64,000 bases of DNA from Flavobacterium marginilacus. Lineage in GTDB: Bacteria > Bacteroidota > Bacteroidia > Flavobacteriales > Flavobacteriaceae. The DNA lies in assembly GCF_026870155.1 (NCBI RefSeq), contig NZ_CP113975.1, positions 3,596,001 to 3,660,000 of the forward strand, read 5' to 3'. Positions 36,235 through 45,399 of the stretch are shown piece by piece. The position numbers were made by a program, and so were the translations under genes. Within the stretch, counting starts at the first letter, position 1. Each line of letters opens with the position of its first letter. A model generated the notes under the pieces. That model ran no database searches and was not told the DNA's origin. It saw nothing but the letters and a program-made list of their open reading frames with translations.

Positions 36235-38223
36235 ATGAATTTTCAAGTCATATCCGATTATAAGCCAAAAGGCGACCAGCCGCAAGCCATTGAGAAATTA
36301 ACTCAAGGTATTGAGGCAGGCGAACAATTCCAAACTTTACTTGGAGTTACAGGTTCAGGAAAAACGTTCACTGTCGCTAATGTAATTCAGGAAGTGCAGC
36401 GTCCTACTTTGGTTTTGGCACACAATAAAACCTTGGCGGCACAGCTGTATTCCGAATTCAAACAATTTTTCCCCAATAATGCGGTAGAATATTTCGTTTC
36501 TTATTACGATTATTACCAGCCAGAGGCTTTTATGCCTGTTACGGGTGTTTTCATCGAAAAAGATTTATCCATTAATGAAGAGCTTGAAAAAATGCGTTTG
36601 AGCACCACTTCTTCTCTGCTTTCAGGCCGACGCGATATTTTAGTTGTCGCATCAGTTTCCTGTCTGTATGGTATTGGAAATCCTGTTGAATTTCAAAAAA
36701 ATGTAATTGCGATTGAGCGCGATCAGGTTATTTCGAGAACCAAATTACTGCATAGTTTAGTGCAAAGTTTATACTCCAGAACCGAAGCCGATTTTACGCC
36801 CGGTAATTTCCGCATTAAAGGTGACACGGTCGAAGTCTATCCAAGTTATGCTGATGATGGATTCCGGATTCATTTTTTTGGAGATGAAATAGAAGAAATA
36901 GAAAGCTTTGATGTAAAGACATCCAAAGTTATTGAAAGATACGAAAAACTGACAATTTACCCAGCCAATATGTTTGTCACTTCGCCTGATGTACTGCAGA
37001 ATGCTATTTGGGAAATCCAGCAGGATTTGGTTAAACAAGTTGATTATTTCAAAGAAATAGGCAAGCACCTTGAAGCCAAACGATTAGAAGAACGGACTAA
37101 TTTTGACTTAGAAATGATTAGGGAATTAGGTTATTGCTCAGGAATTGAGAATTATTCCCGTTACCTTGACGGAAGAGAAGCAGGAACCCGTCCTTTTTGC
37201 TTATTAGATTATTTCCCTAATGACTATCTCATGGTTGTTGACGAAAGCCATGTAACGGTTTCACAAGTGCACGCTATGTATGGAGGCGACCGAAGCCGTA
37301 AGGAAAATTTGGTTGAATATGGTTTTCGACTGCCTGCAGCTATGGACAACCGTCCGCTGAAATTTGAAGAGTTCGAAGCCATGCAGAATCAGGTTATTTA
37401 TGTTTCTGCAACACCAGCCGATTATGAACTGCAAAAATCAGATGGCGTGTATGTAGAGCAAGTAATCCGCCCAACTGGATTATTAGATCCAATTATTGAA
37501 ATTCGTCCGAGCTTGAATCAAATCGATGATCTGATTGAGGAAATTCAGCAGCGGTGTGAATTGGACGAGCGTGTTCTAGTAACGACTTTGACCAAAAGAA
37601 TGGCAGAAGAATTAGCCAAGTACTTAACAAAAGTTAGTATTCGCTGCCGTTACATCCATTCGGATGTTGACACGCTGGAACGCATTGAAATCATGCAGGA
37701 TTTACGAAAAGGAATATTTGATGTTTTGATTGGTGTCAACTTATTAAGAGAAGGTTTGGATTTGCCCGAAGTTTCTCTAGTTGCGATTCTCGATGCAGAT
37801 AAAGAAGGATTTTTGAGAAGCCATCGTTCGTTAACACAGACCATTGGCCGTGCAGCGAGAAACCTGAATGGAAAAGCAATTATGTATGCGGATAAAATTA
37901 CTGCCAGCATGCAGAAAACCATTGACGAAACTAGTTACAGAAGAACCAAACAAATCAATTTCAATACAGAAAATAATATTGTCCCGCAGGCATTGAACAA
38001 AAAAATTGAAAATGCCTTCACTAACAACAAATTGGCTGAATACGAATTAGGACACACTATGAATATTGCTGCCGAACCGGAAACCGCCTATATGTCCAAA
38101 CCTGATTTAGAAAAACTCATCCGCGAAAAGCGAAAAGCAATGGAAAAAGCAGCAAAAGATCTGGATTTTATGCAGGCAGCAAAACTGCGTGATGAGATTA
38201 AGGCTTTACAAGATAAAATTTAA
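36235..38223 (+). CDS. uvrB: Excinuclease ABC subunit B
   Basis: UvrB, the damage-verifying helicase-like subunit of nucleotide excision repair, 662 aa. Walker A is GVTGSGKTFTVA (about residues 39-50), the beta-hairpin region YYDYYQPEAFMP follows, the DEAD-like motif is VVDESHVTVSQ, helicase motifs V/VI read GVNLLREGLDLPEVSLVAILDADKEGF and QTIGRAARN, and the C-terminal UVR motif that binds UvrC is LEKLIREKRKAMEKAAKDL. A TATCTTTA box just upstream may be its promoter. All parts are present. Confidence 0.98.
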   Translation: MNFQVISDYKPKGDQPQAIEKLTQGIEAGEQFQTLLGVTGSGKTFTVANVIQEVQRPTLVLAHNKTLAAQLYSEFKQFFPNNAVEYFVSYYDYYQPEAFMPVTGVFIEKDLSINEELEKMRLSTTSSLLSGRRDILVVASVSCLYGIGNPVEFQKNVIAIERDQVISRTKLLHSLVQSLYSRTEADFTPGNFRIKGDTVEVYPSYADDGFRIHFFGDEIEEIESFDVKTSKVIERYEKLTIYPANMFVTSPDVLQNAIWEIQQDLVKQVDYFKEIGKHLEAKRLEERTNFDLEMIRELGYCSGIENYSRYLDGREAGTRPFCLLDYFPNDYLMVVDESHVTVSQVHAMYGGDRSRKENLVEYGFRLPAAMDNRPLKFEEFEAMQNQVIYVSATPADYELQKSDGVYVEQVIRPTGLLDPIIEIRPSLNQIDDLIEEIQQRCELDERVLVTTLTKRMAEELAKYLTKVSIRCRYIHSDVDTLERIEIMQDLRKGIFDVLIGVNLLREGLDLPEVSLVAILDADKEGFLRSHRSLTQTIGRAARNLNGKAIMYADKITASMQKTIDETSYRRTKQINFNTENNIVPQALNKKIENAFTNNKLAEYELGHTMNIAAEPETAYMSKPDLEKLIREKRKAMEKAAKDLDFMQAAKLRDEIKALQDKI

Positions 38224-38269
38224 AAAATCAAAGCAAACCCAGAAATTAGATTTTTCATTTTAAATATTG

Positions 38270-38277
38270 TAAATTTG
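38270..38277 (+). promoter_or_regulatory. TAnnTTTG promoter -7 box of the toxin-antitoxin pair
   Basis: TAAATTTG, 22 bases before the ATG at 38300. Confidence 0.55.
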
Positions 38278-38299
38278 TTTCTCTTAAACCACTAAAATC

Positions 38300-38530
38300 A
38301 TGGAACTTATTGAAATTAACCCTAAAATAATGCTTGGAAAACCTGTCATAAAAGGAACAAGAATTACTGTTGAGCACATTATTTCTTTACTTTCCCAAGA
38401 TGTCAGCATTCCTGAAATTTTAGAAGAATACAAAGGATTAGAAAAACAACAAATTTTAGCCTGTCTCCAATATGCTGAAAACATTTTAGAAAAAACTGCT
38501 ACTCTTGATTTAGACAAAATTGCTTCCTAG
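38300..38530 (+). CDS. DUF433 antitoxin-like protein
   Basis: A 76-aa DUF433 protein. The family pattern INPKIMLGKPVIKGTRITVEHI, then SIPEILEEYKGLEKQQILACLQYA forms a helix-turn-helix-like domain, as in VapB-type antitoxins that bind DNA and a PIN-like partner. The stop shares its last base with the start of the DUF5615 gene. The pair matches the DUF433/DUF5615 (Vap-like type II) toxin-antitoxin arrangement. Confidence 0.88.
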   Translation: MELIEINPKIMLGKPVIKGTRITVEHIISLLSQDVSIPEILEEYKGLEKQQILACLQYAENILEKTATLDLDKIAS

Positions 38531-38880
38531 TGCGCTTTTTAATTGATGAATGTGTAGGAACATCAGTCTCAGAATATTTAAAATCCAACAATCACATAGT
38601 TTTTTCCGTATTCGATGAATGGAGAGGGGCTACCGATGAGGAATTATTACAAAAAAGTATCTTAGAAAATTATATTTTAATTACTTCTGACAAAGATTTT
38701 GGAGAAATGATTTTTAAAAGCCAAAAAAAGCACAAAGGAATCATCTTAATAAGATGTCAGCCTAATAATTTCAAACAAAAAATAATTGTTCTGACAAAAT
38801 TATTAGCAAATTATGCTGATAAATTAGAAAATAATTTTGTTGTGGTTACAAATGAAAACGTGAGGATTATTGTTCCTTAA
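38530..38880 (+). CDS. DUF5615 PIN-like toxin
   Basis: A 116-aa PIN-like protein, the probable RNase toxin of the pair. Asp residues at FLIDECV (N-terminal), DEWRGATDEELL and ILITSDKDFGEMIF fit the acidic active site of PIN-domain nucleases. It starts with GTG overlapping the stop of the antitoxin by one base, so the two are translationally coupled. The C-terminus ends NVRIIVP. There are no signs of damage. Confidence 0.88.
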   Translation: MRFLIDECVGTSVSEYLKSNNHIVFSVFDEWRGATDEELLQKSILENYILITSDKDFGEMIFKSQKKHKGIILIRCQPNNFKQKIIVLTKLLANYADKLENNFVVVTNENVRIIVP

Positions 38881-38923
38881 AGCACATTAAAGATTTCATT
38901 TATATTTTACTTAAAGCCAAAAA

Positions 38924-39325
38924 TCAATTAAGCTGTTCCTGAAAGAGTTCCAGCAGTACTTCAGCAGGAATCATAGTGTTAGGAGAATTTTTCATTAATT
39001 TCAAAATACGGTTTGTAGCACTTGGATTTAATCCCATATTAATTGCAATCTGACGGATGGCTTCTTCCTCTTTTGGGTGAAGAATTCCGTCACAATGCAT
39101 CAGCAATGCCAGACGGTAAAATTGCTGAATCCTTTCAAATTCAGATTTAATAACACCTGTAGGCAATTCTTGATGAAACAGATCATTGAATTCATTTTTC
39201 TCAATTCCTAATTCCTGAGCTACTATCCAGACGAATTGATATTCTCTCTCATGCAGTCTGCCGTCAACAACCGAGAATGCAATCATATCTGCTAATAATT
39301 TCATTTTTTCTTCCTGAGTATTCAT
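38924..39325 (-). CDS. TerB-like protein
   Basis: A 133-aa helical protein of the TerB/tellurite-resistance fold: LLADMIAFSVVDGRLHEREYQFV and ALLMHCDGILHPKEEEAIRQI are its two Asp-containing, Ca-binding-like repeats (D.DG pattern). TerB-like domains also occur in general stress and co-chaperone proteins, and no other ter gene is near. The start at 39325 (MNTQEEKMKLL) is preferred; an in-frame ATG at 39355 would add ten residues. Confidence 0.78.
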   Translation of the reverse strand: MNTQEEKMKLLADMIAFSVVDGRLHEREYQFVWIVAQELGIEKNEFNDLFHQELPTGVIKSEFERIQQFYRLALLMHCDGILHPKEEEAIRQIAINMGLNPSATNRILKLMKNSPNTMIPAEVLLELFQEQLN

Positions 39326-39372
39326 CGAATTAGTATTTTTAGCTAAAATATTCATTTTTTCTAAATCTAAAA

Positions 39373-39380
39373 TATATTTG
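39373..39380 (+). promoter_or_regulatory. TAnnTTTG -7-like box directly before a TTG start
   Basis: TATATTTG ends two bases before the TTG used as start of the next gene. If real, the transcript would begin at about or after that codon. Confidence 0.35.
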
Positions 39381-39382
39381 CC

Positions 39383-40189
39383 TTGAAAATATTTATCTTA
39401 ATTCCGTTTCTTTTATTTATAGGAAAAACAGATGCTCAAGAAAGTACCGCTTCCAAGCAGATTTCTACTTTTACCATCGAAGCTCCCCAATTAAAAACGA
39501 GCCGAAAGATTTGGCTTTATTTACCAAAAAACTACGAAACTTCAACTAAAAAATATCCTGTAATTTACATGCATGATGCCCAAAATTTATTTGACGCCAA
39601 AACTTCATTTGCAGGAGAATGGAATGTTGACGAAAAACTTGACAGTCTGAATGCCAAGGTAATTGTTGTAGGAATCGAAAACGGCGGTGAAAAACGTCTC
39701 GAAGAACTGACTCCTTACAAAAATGAAAAATACGGCGGAGGAAATGCCGATAAATATCTTGAATTTATCGTAAACACACTAAAACCTGAAATAGACAAAA
39801 AATACAGAACGAAACCTAACGCTAAAAACACAACAATTATGGGGAGCTCTTTGGGTGGTTTGGTTTCATTTTATGCCGTTATAAAACATCCTGATGTTTT
39901 CAGGAAAGCAGGTGTCTTTTCTCCCGCTTTTTGGATTAACAGAAAAGACATAAATAATTATATGACAAACAGTAAAAAACTTAAGGCTAAAATTTATTTG
40001 CTCTGCGGTGATTCAGAAGGCGATGATGACAGTATGGTAACCGACCTCAATTACATCGAAAAATCACTGAACACCAACCGCTGTTACTGTCTGCATCTCA
40101 ACAAAAAAGTAATTGTAAAAGGAGGCCATCACAACGAGAAATTATGGCGTGATAATTTTGACGATGCTGTTCTTTGGCTTGGATATTAA
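39383..40189 (+). CDS. Secreted esterase (Esterase D/enterochelin-esterase-like)
   Basis: A 268-aa alpha/beta hydrolase of the esterase D/Fes type, exported (signal peptide MKIFILIPFLLFIGKTDAQ, read from a TTG start; no ATG precedes it in frame). The fold shows RKIWLYLPKNYETSTKKYPVIYMHDAQNLF, the nucleophile elbow GSSLGGLVSFYA (Ser), and a C-terminal KGGHHNEKLW with the catalytic His. Relatives cleave acylated sugars or siderophore esters. The TTG start and the promoter-like box overlapping it make the exact N-terminus uncertain. Confidence 0.85.
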   Translation: MKIFILIPFLLFIGKTDAQESTASKQISTFTIEAPQLKTSRKIWLYLPKNYETSTKKYPVIYMHDAQNLFDAKTSFAGEWNVDEKLDSLNAKVIVVGIENGGEKRLEELTPYKNEKYGGGNADKYLEFIVNTLKPEIDKKYRTKPNAKNTTIMGSSLGGLVSFYAVIKHPDVFRKAGVFSPAFWINRKDINNYMTNSKKLKAKIYLLCGDSEGDDDSMVTDLNYIEKSLNTNRCYCLHLNKKVIVKGGHHNEKLWRDNFDDAVLWLGY

Positions 40190-40214
40190 TTCTTCAGGCT
40201 TCTAAATAAAAAGC

Positions 40215-41726
40215 TTATTTTTTCGAATATTCTTTTTCCATTTGATTAATGATACCTCTTATGGATTCAGCGCCAATTCCTTTGGCCTTTATAACTTTAT
40301 TTTTGTCCAGAATATAAATCACCGGCGTTGTCACCACATCATATTTATCTTTAAGGTTATTAATATGAACTCCGTCATACACATTAATCCAGTCGATTTT
40401 ATTATCTATGATGTATTTTTTATATTTATCAAATTCATTCTGCGTATAAACCCCAAAAACCTTAACATCTTTCTTTTCTTTCAATAATTCATGATAAAGT
40501 TCCAATATTATAGGGACTTCTTTTTGGCAGTGACTACAGTCTACATCCCAAAAAAGAAGAATCAGATAATCTGCTTTTACGCTGGATAACCTCATATAGT
40601 TTTTTTCGATTTCCTCTTTATTTGCATAATAAATTTTGGTAATCTCTTCGCCGGTTTTCGCTGTATCAAAACCCATTTTCGCAATTTTATCATGACCAGG
40701 AATATCTATCATATAGAGCTCTGGAGCTGTTTTCCCAAGCTGCAGCGGTGTTAGAACATTACCCCTGTTTATAATAATTTTGATAACACTATCATCATAA
40801 ACACCTTTGGCTTTGCCTGTTTTAAAATAATTGTCCACCATGTAAACAAACACTTTGTCCATTCCCATTATTTTTGGAATCTCATAAGTCGAAGTAAAAT
40901 AAGCTAATAAAAACATATTCATTTTAGTGCCTTGCTTAGTTTTGAGCATCATTCGATCAATCTCAACACAAATTGAATCGGGATTCTGAACAACAACATT
41001 ATTAAAATATTGTTTTATTTTATTTGCAAAAAAAGGATTGTTCAGCATCGCATCATCTTCAAAATTAACTCCATGCCAAAAATGCTTTTTGTAATAGTTA
41101 TAAGAATAAATACTATCGGGTCTGCCATTGGAAGCTTTCGGGATATCCTTTGCAGTTTTCTCCGATTTTAAATTGATCATTTCAGAAAGATAATTTCCTT
41201 TGTTTTGCGTAATTACATTCAAATCAGTTTCTACAATAGCCTCATTCAAGACTTTGAATTCCTTAGTTATAATTGCAGAAGAATCTGATTTTTTCTGCTC
41301 TTTTATTGATTTTTTAAAACTGTCGAATTCTTTATTTTTGGCAGATACAAAACGAATATAATTAAAGAAATTTTCATTTTGTTTCGAATTAATGGCTTTC
41401 AGATTTTCGAGTAAATTGGATTTATCAGAAGTGATTTGCAGTTTTTGTGATTGCTCATCAATAATAAAATCAAAATAATTCCCTTTCTCCTGACTGAGTA
41501 AAAAGTAGACTCCTTTGTCTAAATTTTTCTTTCCCTTAAACACAATATTTCCATTGATCACTTTTTTGCAAGTATCGGAAATATATAATTTATCAAATTG
41601 GTAATAGGCCAGATAGGCTACTGTATCTTTACAGTTCTTCAAATTAATTTTAATCTCATGACCAGTCTGAGCTTGTACAGACAATAAACAAAAAAAGAGA
41701 ACAAAACTTAGTGCAATTTTCTTCAT
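40215..41726 (-). CDS. Secreted thioredoxin-fold protein (DUF4369/DUF5106-like)
   Basis: A 503-aa exported protein, signal peptide MKKIALSFVLFFCLLSVQAQ. The N-terminal ~110 residues resemble DUF4369 (beta-rich, DTVAYLAYYQFDKLYI), the middle resembles DUF5106, and the C-terminal ~150 are a thioredoxin domain with CSHC in FWDVDCSHCQKEVP and the cis-proline VTTPVIYILD. The CSHC active site differs from the common CGPC/CxPC. It is probably a periplasmic thiol oxidoreductase; the partner is unknown. It is convergent with the esterase gene upstream. Confidence 0.85.
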   Translation of the reverse strand: MKKIALSFVLFFCLLSVQAQTGHEIKINLKNCKDTVAYLAYYQFDKLYISDTCKKVINGNIVFKGKKNLDKGVYFLLSQEKGNYFDFIIDEQSQKLQITSDKSNLLENLKAINSKQNENFFNYIRFVSAKNKEFDSFKKSIKEQKKSDSSAIITKEFKVLNEAIVETDLNVITQNKGNYLSEMINLKSEKTAKDIPKASNGRPDSIYSYNYYKKHFWHGVNFEDDAMLNNPFFANKIKQYFNNVVVQNPDSICVEIDRMMLKTKQGTKMNMFLLAYFTSTYEIPKIMGMDKVFVYMVDNYFKTGKAKGVYDDSVIKIIINRGNVLTPLQLGKTAPELYMIDIPGHDKIAKMGFDTAKTGEEITKIYYANKEEIEKNYMRLSSVKADYLILLFWDVDCSHCQKEVPIILELYHELLKEKKDVKVFGVYTQNEFDKYKKYIIDNKIDWINVYDGVHINNLKDKYDVVTTPVIYILDKNKVIKAKGIGAESIRGIINQMEKEYSKK

Positions 41727-41871
41727 AGTTCAAAATAATCTTTAAAGACAATATCATTTTATCCGTCAAAAATAATCGAATTAAAATTTATTTTCAAGAC
41801 TAACAATATTATTTATTTTAAGTAACAGAGAATCGTAATTCTTAATTCATAAATCGTAATTAGCAAATGCT

Positions 41872-41879
41872 TATCTTTG
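41872..41879 (+). promoter_or_regulatory. TAnnTTTG promoter -7 box of the DUF1456 gene
   Basis: TATCTTTG followed by CAC. It lies over the first bases of an in-frame TTG-started extension, so the ATG at 41898 is used. Confidence 0.65.
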
Positions 41880-41897
41880 CACTTTAAACATACAAAA

Positions 41898-42365
41898 ATG
41901 ACAAATAACGATATATTCAAAAAGCTTCGGGTAGCATTAATGCTCCGTGATGACCAAATAGTGGAAATTTTAGAATTGGTAGATTTCCGAATTTCAAAAT
42001 CTGAATTGGGAGCTTTTTTCCGTGATGAAAAACATGAAAACTATATGGAATGCGGTGATCAGGTACTCCGTAATTTCCTAAACGGATTGGTAATTCATTT
42101 GAGAGGAACAAAAGAAAATCCAAAAAATCCGAATGACGTTATTGCCAAACACAAAGCGCAAATCCCTGTAAAAAATAATGATTCCAAAAGACCTGAGTTT
42201 AAGCCAAAAACCAAAGACCCAGAAAAAGAAAGAGCTGATCAAGCTCCAGGAAAATTAAATTCTGCAGTTAAAAAACCAGCAAAAAAACAATTCCCAAAAG
42301 GTAACGGTAAACCGTCAGTTGTAGAAAAAGTGAAATACAATTTCGGCAAAAACAAAAAATCCTAA
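41898..42365 (+). CDS. DUF1456 (YehS-like) protein
   Basis: A 155-aa YehS/DUF1456 protein. Two copies of a short helical repeat are typical: NNDIFKKLRVALMLRDDQIV and the second around DQVLRNFLNGLVIHLRG, with ISKSELGAFFRDEKHENYMECG between. The C-terminal ~65 residues are Lys/Pro-rich, low-complexity and probably disordered (KKPAKKQFPKGNGKP). Function unknown; such proteins may bind nucleic acid because of the basic tail. A terminator overlaps the stop. Confidence 0.85.
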   Translation: MTNNDIFKKLRVALMLRDDQIVEILELVDFRISKSELGAFFRDEKHENYMECGDQVLRNFLNGLVIHLRGTKENPKNPNDVIAKHKAQIPVKNNDSKRPEFKPKTKDPEKERADQAPGKLNSAVKKPAKKQFPKGNGKPSVVEKVKYNFGKNKKS

Positions 42366-42384
42366 GTTTTCTTAGGATTTTTTG
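42354..42384 (+). terminator. Terminator overlapping the stop of the DUF1456 gene
   Basis: AATCCTAAG / CTTAGGATT hairpin with A-run before and T-run after; it can serve both converging genes. Confidence 0.85.
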
Positions 42385-42411
42385 TTTACAGTAATATCAC
42401 TCAAGAGCTAA

Positions 42412-43977
42412 TTAAGAACTGCAGCTCAACATCGAACAGCCTACTTTATCCCTAGCCCAGTCAGGTCTTTTGGCAAACCATTTTTGGTTCTCCGGCTGTT
42501 CTTCATAAGGCTTTTTTAGCAATTCAAACAATTCATTCAGTAAAGAATAATCACCTTTATCGGCATCATCAATACATAATTGAGCCATATAATTTCGCAA
42601 AACATATTTAGGATTCACTGAATTCATCTGCTCTTTTCTTTCAGCATCTGTAAGCGTTTCTTCATTTATTCTGCTGCTATAATGCCCAAGCCAGATTTTC
42701 CAGTTATCCAAAACAGATTCTTCAAGATTTTGTTTATTGTAAAAAGCTTCGGCTATTTTATCAAAAGCAATTACATCTGAATCTTCTTTTAGAATAATAC
42801 CCAAATTTCTAAAGAAAATAGTCATATCAGTTTCTGTCAATTGAAGCAGTTCAGTCAAACTTTCAATTAGAACAGCATCTTGATCCTTAATTATTCTAAA
42901 ACCGAGTTTATTGCGCATCATATTCAAGTACTCTGTTTCATAATCACTGCTAAAAGCTTTTAAAATTTCCTCAAGCGGTTTAGCATCGTTTATCAAAGGA
43001 AACAAAGCATTTGCCAATTGATATAAATTCCATAAAGCAACATTAGGCTGATTACCGAAGCGGTATCTTTTATTCTGTCTGTCGGTTGTATTTGGAGTCC
43101 AATTTGGGTCGTAATCTTCCAGCCAGCCATAAGGACCATAATCTATAGTTAATCCGTGAATCGACATATTATCAGTATTCATTACACCGTGAACAAAACC
43201 AACTCTCTGCCAATGCACAATCATCTCTCGCGTAGTTTTGGATACCGTTTTAAAAAATTCCAGATACTTTTCCGCACCTTCACTTTTTATATCTGGAAAA
43301 TGATGTTTGATAGTATAATCAGCCAGTAATTTGAGATTAACACGATCATTTCGGGAATAAAATAATTCAAAACTGCCAAAACGAATAAACGAAGGCGCAA
43401 CCCTGCAGACAATAGCTCCTTTCTCGTAAGCAGGATTTCCGTTATAGAGAATATCACGTAAAACCTGATCACCTGAAAGCATCAGCGAAAGCGAACGCGT
43501 AGTAGGCACACCTAGATAATACATCGCTTCGGCACACAAATATTCCCTTATTGAAGAACGCAGTACAGCAAAACCATCTGCTGTGCGGGAATAAGGCGTT
43601 GGCCCTGCTCCTTTTAACTGCAATGTATATGATTTATCATTATAAACCACTTCGGTTAGATTAATCGCGCGGCCGTCACCTAATTGTCCAGCCCAACTCC
43701 CAAACTGATGCCCCGCATAAGCTAAAGCATATGGTCGGGTTTCCGGATAAAGACTATTTCCTGAAAAAACATTCAAAAAATCCTCTGATAAAACATCTTC
43801 ATGAGACATTCCCAACAAATCAGCCACGTCTTCTGATACATGAATCAAAGAAGGATCTGAAGGCTGTTTTGGCAGTACATAGGAAAAACAGGCTTTTTCT
43901 ACCTGTCTTGGAATATTGGTTTCATTAGAATCGGCAGGCAGTTCGGCTGTAAAAGTATTTTGGATATGAAGTTTCAT
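42412..43977 (-). CDS. selO: Protein adenylyltransferase SelO (YdiU)
   Basis: SelO pseudokinase, 521 aa, which transfers AMP to Ser/Thr/Tyr residues of target proteins, linked to redox stress. Recognised by AYAGHQFGSWAGQLGDGRAI, LKGAGPTPYSRTADGFAVLRSS (ATP loop), TTRSLSLMLSGDQVLRD, GVMNTDNMSIHGLTIDYGPYG and NPKYVLRNY. It ends with GCSMLSCSS, the C-terminal cysteine that corresponds to Sec in the animal protein. The terminator-bounded gene appears monocistronic. Confidence 0.96.
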   Translation of the reverse strand: MKLHIQNTFTAELPADSNETNIPRQVEKACFSYVLPKQPSDPSLIHVSEDVADLLGMSHEDVLSEDFLNVFSGNSLYPETRPYALAYAGHQFGSWAGQLGDGRAINLTEVVYNDKSYTLQLKGAGPTPYSRTADGFAVLRSSIREYLCAEAMYYLGVPTTRSLSLMLSGDQVLRDILYNGNPAYEKGAIVCRVAPSFIRFGSFELFYSRNDRVNLKLLADYTIKHHFPDIKSEGAEKYLEFFKTVSKTTREMIVHWQRVGFVHGVMNTDNMSIHGLTIDYGPYGWLEDYDPNWTPNTTDRQNKRYRFGNQPNVALWNLYQLANALFPLINDAKPLEEILKAFSSDYETEYLNMMRNKLGFRIIKDQDAVLIESLTELLQLTETDMTIFFRNLGIILKEDSDVIAFDKIAEAFYNKQNLEESVLDNWKIWLGHYSSRINEETLTDAERKEQMNSVNPKYVLRNYMAQLCIDDADKGDYSLLNELFELLKKPYEEQPENQKWFAKRPDWARDKVGCSMLSCSS

Positions 43978-44145
43978 TTCTTGCTGAATTAATATTATGT
44001 AAAGTTATTCCATATCTGAGACATAATTGAAACCCTGCAATAACTTTATTTTATATGCGTCTTCGATATACTTATGAAGTGAAAGTAAAACGATATTTAT
44101 AAAATGCAGACAACAGATAATTTTGAAGATTCCGAAATATTAATT

Positions 44146-44153
44146 TAGTTTTG
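44146..44153 (+). promoter_or_regulatory. TAnnTTTG promoter -7 box
   Basis: TAGTTTTG, 11 bases before the ATG at 44165. Confidence 0.55.
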
Positions 44154-44164
44154 CTAAAAAACTC

Positions 44165-45310
44165 ATGAAATCATTTGATGTAGCTATTATTGGCAGTGGT
44201 CCTTCAGGAGCATCGGCAGCTTTTGAATTATCCAAATCAGGAATTTCAACAGTAATTATAGAAAAAGAAACCTTACCAAGGTATAAAACTTGTGGCGGAG
44301 GTCTTGTTTTTAGAGGGCTGAAAATGATGCCATTTGACATATCTTCTGTAGTTGAGAAAGAATTCTATGCAATTGACACTTATTTTTCCCAAAAACATCC
44401 CTGCATAACAACCAGAAGAAAAGAACCAATCGTCAGCATGGTAATGCGTGATGCTTTTGATAATTTAATTGTTGAAAAAGCCAGAAACAATGGAGTCACT
44501 TTATTACAGAATCATAAAGTAGTAGACATTACATTTGGAGAAACCCAGACAATCCATACAACTGAAGGAGATGTTACTGCAAAATTTATTATCGCTGCAG
44601 ACGGCGCATTAAGCCCAATAGCAAAAATAGCGGGTTGGAAAGAAACAAGAACAATAATTCCGGCATTAGAATATGAAGTTGAAGTTCCAGCAGCCGATTT
44701 TGAACGATTGTCAAATGATGCACGTTTTGATATTGATGCAATTCCTTATGGGTACGGATGGTGTTTTCCTAAAAAAAATCATCTTTCGATTGGCGTTGCT
44801 GTTGTCATAAAAACCAATAAAAAAATCAACCTTAAAGAATATTATGCTGCCTATTTAAAAAGATTAGGTATTACCGAAATTCTTAAAGAAGAAGGACATG
44901 GTTTTGTTATTCCCGTAGCACCTAGAACAGATTTTTTTGTTCAAAAAAATGTTTTTTTAACTGGAGATTCTGCGGGTCTCGCCGATCCATTAGTTGCAGA
45001 AGGTATTTCAAATTCTATTTTAAGCGGCATACAGGCAGCCGAAGCAATCATCGAAAGTCAATTAGATCCCGAAAAAGCTGCAGTTTTATATACTGAAAAA
45101 TTAAAAACCGGCATTCTGCCTGAAATCGAAAAGGCCAAAGTGCTCTCCTACCATTTCTACAGCAAAAAAAGCTTCAGAAATATTATTTTAATGAAATACG
45201 GACAATATGCAGCCGAAGCACTGACTGATTTGTTTATGGGAGAAAGAACATACCCAAAAGACTACTTAAAAAGCATCACCAAAAAAATTAAAGACGCTAT
45301 TTTTTTTTAA
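44165..45310 (+). CDS. Geranylgeranyl reductase-family FAD oxidoreductase
   Basis: A 381-aa flavoprotein of the geranylgeranyl reductase/FixC-like family. The FAD-binding Rossmann motif is AIIGSGPSGASAAFELSKSG at residues 5-25, followed by IIEKETLPRYKTCGGGLV, typical of the family, and the second FAD contact FLTGDSAGLADPLVAEGIS. Members reduce prenyl chains of quinones, lipids or pigments; flavobacterial carotenoid or menaquinone modification is possible but not shown by neighbours. No signal peptide. Confidence 0.88.
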   Translation: MKSFDVAIIGSGPSGASAAFELSKSGISTVIIEKETLPRYKTCGGGLVFRGLKMMPFDISSVVEKEFYAIDTYFSQKHPCITTRRKEPIVSMVMRDAFDNLIVEKARNNGVTLLQNHKVVDITFGETQTIHTTEGDVTAKFIIAADGALSPIAKIAGWKETRTIIPALEYEVEVPAADFERLSNDARFDIDAIPYGYGWCFPKKNHLSIGVAVVIKTNKKINLKEYYAAYLKRLGITEILKEEGHGFVIPVAPRTDFFVQKNVFLTGDSAGLADPLVAEGISNSILSGIQAAEAIIESQLDPEKAAVLYTEKLKTGILPEIEKAKVLSYHFYSKKSFRNIILMKYGQYAAEALTDLFMGERTYPKDYLKSITKKIKDAIFF

Positions 45311-45342
45311 AACCATAAAATCTGCAGATTCATTAACTCCAT

Positions 45343-45378
45343 AAAAAAAATCCTGAGCATAAACTCAGGATTTTTAGT
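45343..45378. terminator. Bidirectional terminator
   Basis: ATCCTGAG (45350-45357) / CTCAGGAT (45364-45371) with A-run before and T-run after; lies between the converging oxidoreductase and sucC genes. Confidence 0.8.
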
Positions 45379-45399
45379 ATAATAAATTGTCTTATTGAA

